Both the position numbers and the translations under genes were made by a program. This document shows, piece after piece, positions 24,931 to 35,260 of a DNA stretch of 64,000 nt. Numbering within the stretch: the stretch's first letter is position 1; every line of letters starts with the position of its first letter. Source of the stretch: Lepidurus packardi (lineage: Eukaryota; Arthropoda; Branchiopoda; Notostraca; Triopsidae); the NCBI GenBank assembly GCA_023053545.1, contig JAKZAN010000005.1, positions 12,028,001-12,092,000 of the forward strand, written 5' to 3'. The notes beneath the pieces are model-generated. The model did no database searches, was not told where the DNA came from, and worked only from the letters and a program-made list of their open reading frames with translations.

Positions 24931-25639
24931 AATCACGTTGCAGTTAATAAAAAGAAAATTATATGCTAAAGCCAAAAAGTGTTTAGAGGGGAAGTGGTTT
25001 TCCACCCTAAACATTTAGAAATTATTGCTCTAAATTAAATCTTTACTTACAAAATTTCTAAGACAAGATTGTTTAGCTGAAAAGGGGAAATGAGAGAAGT
25101 ACATAAATTGAACTTATATAAGGGTAATCTTACACTTTACACACCTACCGATCGAAGCTGATTGGTTATATTATTCCTGAATTTACTTCAAACCGAACTC
25201 AACGATTTTACTTCAAACCAAACCGAAATGCAAGTGCTGTCTTTATTTTTATTAATTTTGTCAAAGCTTGTATGCATTACGCTCAGCAAAAATTTAAGAC
25301 CGAGATTTGCAAGTAACTTGGATCTTTTGCTTTGACAAAGCTGTAAATAAATACTACATTGTTTACTTAAAAGCCATTACAGATCGCTCCAATTTTTGAA
25401 ACCCGCATTTCTAAGAGTTCGGTCTTGTTAGAGTCCAATGTGTAAACTCGTGTACCCTGAGCATTGGGTCTTGGGTATAACAACGAACGACTGTACTATC
25501 AAAGGAGTGGGTAAAATACATGTAACAAGAAATGTTAGGTGTCAGGCAAGGTCAGGTGTCGTTTAAGTAAGTCCAGGTATGAGCAGCAATACTATGTGCT
25601 TGTATATGAGTATTGAATAGCAATAATATGTGCTTGGCT

Positions 25640-25906
25640 TTGTTTAAAATAGTTTTAAGTGTTCCTATGCTCCAAACTTTAATTTCTGAGTATTTTTTTA
25701 AGTACTGGGAGGAAATTGGTACATTCTATGCTATTGCAGACAAGGCTGAAACATGGCCAGGAAAAAGAAACGACAATGAATGCAATACTTCGTTAACGCT
25801 GCATGGTTTATCTAATAAGGATGCATGCGCTGCTTTGCAAGTGTTCAAAGAGCGAGGACTAAAATACCGTCTTAGGTACGTAGCAGATAAGGTGTATGAG
25901 CTTTGA
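25640..25906 (+). pseudogene. NLR C-terminal fragment, copy 1
   Basis: Reads KIVLSVPMLQTL, AIADKAETWPGKRNDNECN and YRLRYVADKVYEL then stop. It matches the C-terminal part of NLR1 (60420-60680: NVSKLQTL, AIADKAEKWPGKNNDNECN, YRFTYVADEVYEL). No NACHT or other LRR sequence lies nearby, so it is a detached gene end, though its frame is still open. Confidence 0.8.
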
Positions 25907-26538
25907 TTTCCTGTGTAAATTGAATATTTCGTTATGGGGAAAGATCAATGAAAACCGTTTTTCACAAGATGTATACCCTAACAGATGCATGTAAACAGGG
26001 CTGCCAAGCTTCCCAGTGTATCTCCTCCTACTCACTATCACTCCTCCTCCGGATGCGTAAACTTACTGCGAGGTTAGTTCTACGTTCTTCCGCTCTAACT
26101 TGTGCTACCAAACCCAACCCTATATCGGCACTCTGGGTGTCTCATTGCACTACCAGTCTCACGAAATTTATGAAAACGGGTTTAATATATTCTCTAATCC
26201 TAACGTTCCCACTCATTTTAGTAATTACAATGTACTTACTTACAAATGGGAAACATTTGCCCTGGAATTCATAATTGTACCTGCAATCAGTACCTAAACG
26301 CCACTGTGGAGACTAAGGGAGCAGTATAAGCATCGGTGTTGTACAATTTCTGTCGTGTGCCGTTCTTGGCTAAAGCTTGGTTATTATAATTTAAAAGAAA
26401 TTGAGTTAAGTAATAGCGTAACATAGGGAAGCGTCAAGGCGTGGCTTATTCTGAGGGTATCGTAGTTATTGTTTACCTCCACACCTACTAACGTAAACAG
26501 TGGTTTCTACTGTAAATACATGCAAATTATTCATTGCT

Positions 26539-26562
26539 ATAATAATAATAATAATAATAATA
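26539..26562. repeat. ATA microsatellite
   Basis: About eight ATA/AAT triplets. The copy in the second block (39115-39138) has the same length. Confidence 0.9.
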
Positions 26563-27093
26563 TTTCTCCTAATATGCAGATAATTTAGCTTTTTGGTAAC
26601 AGTTAAGGATGGCGTCCACTTGCTACACTAAACGACTCCATAATCTCACCAACATTTTTATTATTTTTAATCCAAAAGAAACAGAAAAACAAGTAGAAAT
26701 TCAGTGAGCCGAAATATACCACATTCACGTCAAACGTACCATGTTGAATTCATTCTTGTAATTAAATATTTGCATCGCAGAGTACCCGACATCTACTAGC
26801 GAGTCTCTTAAGTTACGTTGCGTTAAATAATCTGCAGATGGCGCAGACAAGAACTTTTATTACGTCCAACAGGTTCTCCGGTTAAAAACCGGGTGGTCAA
26901 AACTGACAGACTGACCTTCAAGAAAAATCAATATTAGAGACGACTCTGATCAAATTAACATTTCGCCTTTATTTAATTTCACATTTTTCATCAACTTAAC
27001 TATCATCTAAATTCAGACCCAATATATGCAGGAGTATTTCCGCTCTTTATTAAGCTATTGTATGCTTCATAAAAACGTAAAATAACATCAAAC

Positions 27094-28555
27094 CAGTGTT
27101 GTGTAATTTTTCAAAAATGAATATTATTACATTGCAATTACTTTTTATTTAAAATTTACTATTACATAACAATTACATTTGACTAACAAAAATAATCGTT
27201 TATTACAATTACATTTGTAAAGTAATGCATTACTTTGCCATTACTTTCTGTAAAAATGTGTTTTTTCACGTTGAAAACTATTCCAGTTTTCTAAGTTTTG
27301 AACTATATTCTTGCTACGAGAGTATAATTCTTGCTACAAGAGAAAAAGTCAAAGCGTGAAATTTTAATAATATCCCTACCCTCTTCTACTAAACATTTTA
27401 ATTATAAAACTTGTTCTTACGTAAATATGGTGCGGAGAAACGAACACGGAAAAGAACGCTTAAACCTTTCGTTCACAATGTTACTTTTTAACCAACACAT
27501 GTCTGGTTTGGGTAAGACATCCGAAAATACTAAATTTTGCGTATTCTTTTCTTCAACCCCTAACAAAACTGTCTCCTCTTCCCTACGCGAAGAAACGGGT
27601 AAAGAAAGAGTAAGGAAGCTGAAACAGAGGTTAACGACAAGGTTTGCCTTTCCATAGCTCACTACTTACAAAAAATTCTCTTGGCCAACCCGTCACTCCC
27701 CACCCCCCTCCCTTCACAACACCCTTTAGTCGACCTAAAGCAGCGCAGTTCCAAAGCACAACTTCTTCCCTTCCCCCTTTCTTTACATGTTTTCTACTTT
27801 TCCTCTAAGGGTGGCCTCACACTGGGTGCCTATGAGGCCAAAGTCCCTAAGGGTGGACTCACACTGGAGTGCCTAAGCCCTTAAGGATAGACACCTCACA
27901 GACACCAACACGTCTACCTGCGGTGAGCAGGAGGTAGAGGCGGAGACTAGGTATTAGTAGGATGTGGCGATAATAACTTGTAAGTACAATGCGTGGCTAG
28001 ATTTACACAAGAATACTCTGGTCTGAGGCAAGGGCATATGACGAAGGTCAACAAGGATCAAAAGAAACATTCCACAGGGTAGTCAATGACAATAACATTG
28101 TACTACAAATCTTAGTTATTTTTTCCCAACCTTTCCACTACCACGTGCATTCCTAAGTCATGTGACTATACTCTCGTCATTCGTTGGTCAAACACCCTTT
28201 TTTGTGACCCTGCCTCATTCAATTAACGGGCTATCCATAGCTAGCGACCCAAAAAGCCCACTGCCCGATAATTGAAGGTAAAGGACGTCATGGGCACTCT
28301 CTTAGGGACTTTAGGCCTCATAGGCACCCAGTGTGAGGCCACCCTAAGAGACCAAAGTAATTGTAATTGTAACGTTATTTGGCCTTTTTAAATTTACTAG
28401 TAAATTACATTATAATTTTCGATAAAGTAAAATGTAATGAGTACATTATATTAAATTTCGTCTGAGCGAAAAATGTAACGAGTACATTACAGTTGCTTTA
28501 AGAAAAGCAGTTGGCATTACAAATTACCATTACTTGTAATAATTACACAACACTG
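27094..28555. mobile_element. 1.46-kb MITE with CAGTGTTGTGTAAT ends, copy 1
   Basis: Terminal inverted repeats CAGTGTTGTGTAAT / ATTACACAACACTG enclose very AT-rich DNA rich in 'attaca'. Flanking octamers CATCAAAC and CTTCAGAC resemble a decayed hAT-type target duplication. A second element is nested at about 27806-28350. No recognisable transposase. The right end alone recurs at 53127-53331. Confidence 0.75.
27806..28350. mobile_element. Nested MITE with 40-bp inverted ends, copy 1
   Basis: Left end TAAGGGTGGCCTCACACTGG followed by GTGCCTATGAGGCC; the right end is its reverse complement. It is absent from the solo right end at 53127, which supports a later insertion. No coding capacity. Confidence 0.75.
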
Positions 28556-28721
28556 CTTCAGACCAGGAGGTTCTCCTTCTTTACAACCGTATAATCCGTT
28601 GAGTCCAAAGTACCATCATGTTTAACGTGCGTGTCCTGGTACGATACCTATTTATCTTCATATGAGTATGATCTGCATATGGGTACGCCTCGGTTCACTT
28701 CCTTCATTTCAGGAGGCACTG

Positions 28722-29062
28722 ATCAGTTTGCCCGGCACTGAGCCCCAAGACGCTGAAAGAAGAAGGTAAAATGCCATTTTTTTCATGAAAATTTGGGATG
28801 TAAACGTTATTTTTCGGACTTTTTTTTTAGGCAAATTGCATTGAAAGCACTGAGTGAGAGGTTATCTAAATCCGACCCTCAGCCAGCGTGGCCGTCTATG
28901 GAGGCGAGAAAATCGCTTCCATCTTCAGTTGCCTCAACGTCGACGTCACAAATTGGGTTTTCTAAATCCGACCCTCAGCCAGCGTGGCCGTCTATGGAGG
29001 TGAGGAAATCGCTTCCATCTTTAGTTCCCTCAATGTCGACGTCACAAATTGGTCAAAACTGA
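28722..29062 (+). pseudogene. Captured TMEM115 3'-exon fragment, copy 1
   Basis: Contains the end of TMEM115 exon 2 (SLPGTEPQDAERRR), the intron with its splice sites, and the start of exon 3 (QIALKALSERLSKSDPQPAW). The segment SKSDPQPAWPSMEARKSLPS is then repeated in tandem before the frame ends in repeat DNA. A duplicated, truncated piece of the gene at 18289-19541, carried inside the repeat block. Confidence 0.9.
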
Positions 29063-29421
29063 CAGACTGACCTTCAAGAAAAATCAGTATTAGAGACGAC
29101 TCTGATCAAAATTAACATTTCGCCTTTATTTAATTTCACATTTTTCAACAACTTAACTATCATCTAAATTCAGAACCAATAGATGCAGGCGTATCTCCGC
29201 TCTTTATTAAGCCATTGTATGCAAAATAAGATCAAACTATCCTTCAAACCAGGAGGTTCTCCTTCGCGACAACCGTATAATCCGTTGAGTCACAAGTACC
29301 ATCATGTTTAACGTGCGTGTCCTGGTACGATAGCTCTTACAGTACTATCTGCATATGGGTGCGCCTCGGTTCACTTCCATTTCAGGAGGCACTTGATAGC
29401 TCGTTCGATTATGTCGTTGTA

Positions 29422-30173
29422 CAGTGCTGAGCAAATTGAGACACAGAAACAATTGAAACAATTGAGACACAGAAAACCACAGAAGTCTAATCATGCCTCT
29501 CGAGGTTGATTAACCTTCATTAGGTAGTGCAAGAGCTTAAACCAACTATTAATAATTGTATTGTTCGAGGAATAATTTAACCGAAAGTTTTATCACCAAA
29601 ACTGTTCAAATTGCCCATATTTTCATGTGATCTATTAATACTTGGTAATGCCCCATTGTGATCGATGCACCCGGACAGTCTCCGTGGCATATTCTCGCTA
29701 TTTCTCGTAAGGACGATCTTGACATTCGCATCCCAATAATTACATCTTTCTGTTCTTTACTAAGATGGGGCGCCATTTCCAAATTCAAACTGACTTACAA
29801 ACTGCTATGTTGCTCCTATATGCTCAGGAAAACTGCGTAGGCCAAAACGACAACTCATGTCAAGGAACAAGCCGTGGGAAATTTTCTTGAACCTGCAGCC
29901 CTACAAAATCTAGGGCATCCTCCTCAGAGATTGACAAGCAGCCTGGAAAAGACATTTGTTAACAACATATTGTTACATATTAGCAGACATATTGTTAACA
30001 TTTGTTAACAATATAACATTATAAGATATAATTTTGCATTGTTCCTTGGCCTATTTTCACCTTGTAAGCGATTGCTTTAATCGCTTTCGCCACCTAATGA
30101 GGGTAAATCAGCCTCGAGAGGCCTGAATAGACCTCTGTGGTTTTATATGGCTCGTTTTTTTTGCTCAGCACTG
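29422..30173. mobile_element. Tc1-like MITE, copy 1
   Basis: Ends CAGTGCTGAGCAAA / TTTGCTCAGCACTG with long imperfect inverted repeats ('cctctcgagg'). TA precedes the left end. On the minus strand (29788-29606) it retains the start of a Tc1 transposase: MAPHLSKEQKDVIIGMRM and SLREIARICHGD, the helix-turn-helix, without the DDE catalytic region. Other copies at 32210, 41998 and 53513 and a deleted one near 47660. Confidence 0.85.
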
Positions 30174-30363
30174 GCCTCGTAGACTGTCGTTCTGTACAGG
30201 CCTCGTAGACTGTCGTTTTTGTACAGGCCTCGTAGACTGTCCTTGGAATCGGTTGGCTTTCTTTTGCGTCTTTCGGGCCTCTCCGTTCACTGCTGCGGAC
30301 CGGGGTCGTCGTCTGGGAACTCTACTGTATCTGTCAACGGTTACAAGGGGAGTTTGGGCATTG

Positions 30364-30484
30364 GACAAGCCTAAGGCTATTCTCGTTTGTGGAATTGGTC
30401 TAGCCTAAGGCTATTCTTGTTTGGGGAATTGATCTAGCCTAAGGCTATTCTCGTTTGGGGAATTGATCTAGCCTAAGGCTATTC
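30364..30484. repeat. 33-bp minisatellite (AGCCTAAGGCT core)
   Basis: Four units of 'ggaattgatctagcctaagg' plus 'ctattcttgtttg'. The core AGCCTAAGGCT is palindromic. Equivalent arrays follow the Tc1-like element at 33072, 42940, 47902 and 54365 with two to four units. Confidence 0.9.
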
Positions 30485-31276
30485 AGCGATCTAGGCGCGA
30501 TAATGTCTTTATGCGTTGTCCCTTTTGGGTTAGTTACACATATAGTTAGCATTACGGTTAGATAAGGTTTACATACGGGTAGTGTTAGTTCCATTAACTC
30601 TTCCTGTTCCCTTCTTATTAAGAATTAAATGGATCCGCTTACTAATTCTGCTGCTTACAGTATTATTTGGGTCAATTTTTTTTATATTTTCCCTATTGGC
30701 TTGTTATGAAATGCAACACATTTTAAGAATTACACTAACTTTTATGGAGACACTTTTTTATAATGCTAAGAGCTAATAAACAGAACCCTCTTGACGTTGC
30801 CTGAACACGCTTTAGGAATTCGCTTTGGTTTGGACATGAAAGATGGGAATGAAGCACAAGTGTTTACTATGGACTGTTGGTTAAGTGATCTCTACGGTAT
30901 CTATCCGTTAGGTTTTTAGTACCCCATTTGCAGCTCACAGACGACGACAGGGGTACAGCGGTGAACGGAGAGGCTGAAAAGACGCAGTTAAAAAAGATAG
31001 CCAACCAATTGCAAGGACAGCGAGTCTCTCCAAGGGCTTCGTCCATCAGTATATGCATCCTTCTGCCCTGGATAAAAGTAATCTCCCCTACATGTTAGAG
31101 CCAAAGCCAGACCACAAAGTTATGGGCGGTTTTGAGGGGGTTTCCCGACCTAAGCTGATACCAAAAATCAAAAGTTCAAGTTGAAGAGAACGGTTACTTC
31201 GCGGCAAATCGCCTACCGGATAACACTTGTGCATATTGGGCAGCGTTTTTGTGAAACTTTTCCTCGTTTTTAAAAG

Positions 31277-31748
31277 ATGGGTAAGTAAAAACCAATGATC
31301 AGTGTAACATTTGTGTCGCCTATCTGTATTGTATATACTATTGATGCTCAAACCTTACTTTTCACAGGCGACATAAAAATTGAAAAAATGGAAGAGGTTG
31401 AAAATAATAGGGACCCTAATTCTAGCAACGATAACCCTGGAATTTCCAGTCAAACCACTACTAGCCTGAGTATGATTTCTATTAAAACCATATTGTATAT
31501 ATACTATTGATGCTCAAACTTTACCTTTCACAGAAGACGTAAAACTTGGAGACATGGAACAGGTTGAAATAGGTTGCAATACAATGGACACAAATTCTAG
31601 CAACCCTGGAATTTCCCGTCATACCACTAATACCATGGGTATGATTTCTATTAAAACCATATTGCATATTGATGCTAAAACTTTTCTTTTCACAGAAAAC
31701 GTTGAAGTTACAAAAGTCAAAAACTTTTCTTTGGGATGTAATAAATGA
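31277..31748 (+). CDS. Mini-gene A2: two VxIG-type cassettes, no helix exon
   Basis: Exons 31277-31280 (ATG G), 31368-31469, 31534-31638 and 31696-31748; 87 residues, all phase-1 introns. The ATGG exon joins directly to a cassette starting GDIKIEKMEEVENN, then a second cassette with QVEIGCNTMDTNSSN, then the terminal motif NVEVTKVKNFSLGCNK. It lacks the exons for the N-terminal helix and linkers present in A1, and its position 6 is Ile, so the myristoylation pattern is weaker. Same leader as the other family members. Structure inferred from splice sites only. Confidence 0.5.
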
Positions 31749-32209
31749 TGTAACACCCAAGAAACAAACCCGTACGAAAAAGTTGCGGTAAATAAAATAC
31801 ATCAACCTGATGTTTACTTCAAATTTCGCGTTAAACTTAATGTAAATTTTAAAAAAAATTAATATTAGAGACGACTCTGATCAAAACTAACATTTTGCCT
31901 TTATTGAATTTCACATTTTTCACCCACTTAACTATCAACTATCATCAGAACCAATAGATGCAGGCGTATCTCCGCTCTTTATTAAGCCATTGTATGCTTC
32001 ATAAAAACGTAAAATAAGATCAAACTATCCTTCAAACCAGGAGGTTCTCCTTCGTGACAACAGTATAATCCGTTGAGTCACAAGTACCATCATGTTTAAC
32101 GTGCGTGTCCTGGTACGTTAGCTCTTACAGTACTATCTGCATATGGGTGCGCCTCGGTTCACTTCCATTTCAGGAGGCACTTGATAACTCGTTCGATTAT
32201 GTCGTTCTA

Positions 32210-32908
32210 CAGTGCTGAGCAAAACAATTGAGACACAGAAAACTACAGAAGTCTAATCATGCCTCTCGAGGTTGATTAACCTTCATTAGGTAGTGCAAGA
32301 GCTTAAGCCAACTATTAATAACTGTATTGTTCGAGGAAGAATTTAACCGAAAGTTTTATCACCAAAACTGTTCAAATTGCCCATATTTTCATGTGATCTA
32401 TTAATACTTGGTAATGCCCCATTGTGATCGATGCACCCAGACAGTCTCCGTGGCATATTCTCGCTATTTCTCGTAAGGACGATCCTGACATTCGCATCCC
32501 AATAATTACATCTTTCTGTTCTTTACTAAGATGGGGCGCCATTTCCAAATTCAAACTGACTACAAACTGCTATGTTGCTCCTATATGCCCAGAAAAACAG
32601 CGTAGGCCAAAACGACAACTCATGTCCGGGAACAAGCCGTGGGAAATTTTCTTGAACCCGCAGACCTACAAAATCTAGGGCATCCTCCTCAGAGATTGAC
32701 AAGCAGCCTGGAAAAGAAGCCAAAAATCTACTTCTATACTTTCAATAGTGGATCTCACTTATTTTGCATTGTAGCATTCCTTGGCCTATTTTCACCTTGT
32801 AAGCGATTGCTTTAATCGCTTTCGCCACCTAATGAGGGTAAATCAGCCTCGAGAGGCCTGAATAGACCTCTGTGGTTTTATATGGCTCGTTTTTTTTGCT
32901 CAGCACTG
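32210..32908. mobile_element. Tc1-like MITE, copy 2
   Basis: Same ends as the element at 29422 (CAGTGCTGAGCAAAA / GCTCAGCACTG), inserted at the same place within the same host repeat. Minus-strand remnant of the Tc1 helix-turn-helix at 32554-32372. Confidence 0.85.
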
Positions 32909-33071
32909 GCCTCGTAGACTGTCGTTCTGTACAGGCCTCGTAGACTGTCCTTGGAATTGCTTGGCTTTCTTTTGCGTCTTTCGGGCCTCTCCGTTCACTG
33001 CTGCGGACCGGGGTCGTCGTCTGGGAACTGTACTCTATCTGTCAACGGTTACAAGGGGAGTTTGGGTATTC

Positions 33072-33192
33072 GACTAGCCTAAGGCTATTCTCGTTTGGGG
33101 AATTGGTCTAGCCTAAGGCTATTCTTGTTTGGGGAATTGATCTAGCCTAAGGCTATTCTTGTTTGGGGAATTGATCTAGCCTAAGGCTATTC
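33072..33192. repeat. 33-bp minisatellite, second array
   Basis: Four AGCCTAAGGCT units, equivalent to 30364-30484. Lies in the 2.3-kb stretch between the two large copies. Confidence 0.9.
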
Positions 33193-33798
33193 AGCGATCT
33201 AGGCGCGATAATGTCTTTATGCGTTGTCCCGTTTGGGTTAGTTACACATATAGTTAGCATTACGGTTAGATAAGGTTTACATACGGGTAGTGTTAGTTCC
33301 ATTAACTCTTCCTGTTCCCTTCTTATTAAGAATTAAATGGATCCGCTTACTAATTCTGCTGCTTACAGTATTGTTTGCGTCATTTTTATTATATTTTCCC
33401 TATTGGCTTGTTATGAAATGCAACACATTGTAAGAATAACTGTAGCTTTTTATGGAGACACTTTTTTATAATGCTTAGAGCTAATGAAGCAGAACCATCT
33501 TGACTCTGCCTGAACACGCTTTAGGAATTCGCTTTGGTTTGGACACGAAAGAAGGGAATGAAGGAGAAGTGTTGACTATGGACTGTTGGTTAAGTGATCT
33601 CTACGGTATCTATCCGTTAGGTTTTTAGTACCCCATTTGCAGCTCACAGACGACGACAGGGGTACATCGGTGAACGGAGAGGCTGAAAAGACGCAGTTAA
33701 AAAAGAAAGCCAACCAATTGCAAGGACAGCGAGTCTCTCAAAGGGCTTCGCCCATCAGTATATGCATCCTTCTGCCGTGGATAAAAGTAATCTCCCCT

Positions 33799-33992
33799 AC
33801 ATGTTAGAGCCAAAGAAAGACCACAAAGTTATGGACGGTTTCGAGGGGGTTTCCCGGACTAAGCTGACACCAAAAATGAAAAGTTCAAGTTGAAGAGAAC
33901 GGTTACTTCGCGTCAAGACGCCTACCGGATACCACTTGTGCATATGGGCAGCGTTTGTGTCTTTTTGTGAAACTTTTCCTCGTTTTTAAAAG
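33799..33992 (+). promoter_or_regulatory. Conserved leader of mini-gene A1b
   Basis: Diverged copy of the block at 21222-21417, ending at the start codon at 33993. Confidence 0.55.
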
Positions 33993-34715
33993 ATGAGTAA
34001 GTAAAAACCAATGATCAGTGTAACATTTCTTACTTTGGAATAACTTTCAGGTAGCTGGTATTCCACAATTGTCAGCGGATTATGGATACATCTGATTGGT
34101 AATTGTATTCCTTACGTGGATTCAATTCAACTATATATAAGCGTAGTCTTATAACTGTATACACTTATAGATTGAAAATCCTAATTTTTTGAGAGTATAT
34201 AATATTAAACACTTTGAACATTCACAACGTAAACGTAAACATTAATCAAGTATACATTTGTTTGCTTTCTTTTGCTCTACAGAACCCGCCGTCAACAAGT
34301 TTATGAACGGTAAAAGATTGTACTCTTCCAATTAGATCGCACTAACACATTCCCTACTTTCATTAAACTTAATTATAGGGCATAACCGAGCTGCGGTTGC
34401 AGATGCTAAAAGTGTCACCAACAGCGTGATGGGTATACGTCATTTCTATTATAACCATATTGAATATATACTATTGATGCTCAAACTTTACCTTTCACAG
34501 AAGACGTAAAAGTCGATGACGTGGATGAGGTTGCAATAGGTTGCAATACAATGGACACTAAGTCTAGCAACCCTGGAATTTCCCGTCATACCACAAATAC
34601 CATGAGTATGATTTCTATGAAAACCATATTGCATCTTGATGCTAAAACTTTTCTTTTCACAGAAAACGTTGAAGTTACAAAAGCCAAAAGCTTTTCTTTG
34701 GGATGTAATAAATGA
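33993..34715 (+). CDS. Mini-gene A1b: paralogue of A1 with altered start
   Basis: Exons 33993-33996, 34051-34098, 34283-34309, 34379-34432, 34501-34605 and 34663-34715; 96 residues. The last four exons are identical to A1 because they lie in the duplicated block; the first two differ. The microexon is ATGA, not ATGG, so residue 2 becomes Ser (MSSWYSTIVSGLWIHLI) and the myristoylation glycine is lost. Splice sites and frame are otherwise intact. Confidence 0.5.
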
Positions 34716-35021
34716 TATAACACCCAATTTTTCACCAACTTAACTATCATCTGAATACATAACCAATAGATGCAGGCGTATCTTCGCTCTTTATTAAGCC
34801 ATTGTATGCTTCATAAAAACGTAAAATAAGATCAAACTATCTTTCAAACCAGGAGGTTCTTACATTTAACTGTATAAGCGTAGGCGTAGGCGTATAGTTT
34901 ATACGCTTATCGATTGAGACTCGTAATTTTCCGACAATTTATAATACTAAACACTTTGAAAATTAACGATGTAAACATTAGTGAAGTGTATATTTGTTTG
35001 CATTCTTTTGCTCGATTGCAG

Positions 35022-35196
35022 GAGGCGCCAACACTAGGCAAATAGGTAAAATCTTATGCTGTTCCCAATTAAATCGCACTAACGTATTGCCTAATTTCTT
35101 AAAACTCATTTCAAGGAATTCACAAGATAATATTAGTGGAAATGTTAATAGTGGAATTAGTAGTGGAAGTAATCGTGGAAATAACTTTTCTTTTCT
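35022..35196 (+). pseudogene. Mini-gene cassette fragment, copy 2
   Basis: Identical to 22446-22620: a 24-nt exon plus a frame-broken Asn/Gly cassette, followed by the hAT insertion. Confidence 0.55.
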
Positions 35197-35260
35197 GACC
35201 TTCAAGAAAATTAGCTCATTGAATCATCTAAAAACTGTCGCTTATCAGTATGAATCACGT

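Larger units (their letters stand above)
21616..31916. repeat. 10.3-kb duplicated block, copy 1
   Basis: Recurs at 34192-44492 with a constant 12,576-bp offset. Every stretch and open frame I compared is identical, including a triplet microsatellite. The edges lie in older, diverged repeats (differences begin just left of 21616 and at the T-run near 31917). About 2.3 kb of related but different sequence separates the copies. Confidence 0.9.

Noticed and set aside
25948-26297. Two overlapping frames of about 65-108 codons after the NLR fragment
   Set aside because: No recognisable motif, no splice context, identical duplicate only; no support for coding.
27331-27662. Frames on both strands within the MITE
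   Set aside because: Overlapping on opposite strands, inside a non-coding mobile element, no homology recognised.
29606-29788. Active Tc1 transposase gene
   Set aside because: Only about 30 residues of the helix-turn-helix remain; no DDE catalytic region in any of the copies.
30582-30776. Hydrophobic 64-residue frame repeated at 43158 and 48087
   Set aside because: Related copies near 33300 and 54560 carry indels that break the frame, so no coding constraint is visible; probably repeat DNA.
31088-31351. Minus-strand frames across the mini-gene leader (also 21119, 43664)
   Set aside because: Antisense to the conserved leader, variable length between copies; explained better as 5' regulatory DNA.
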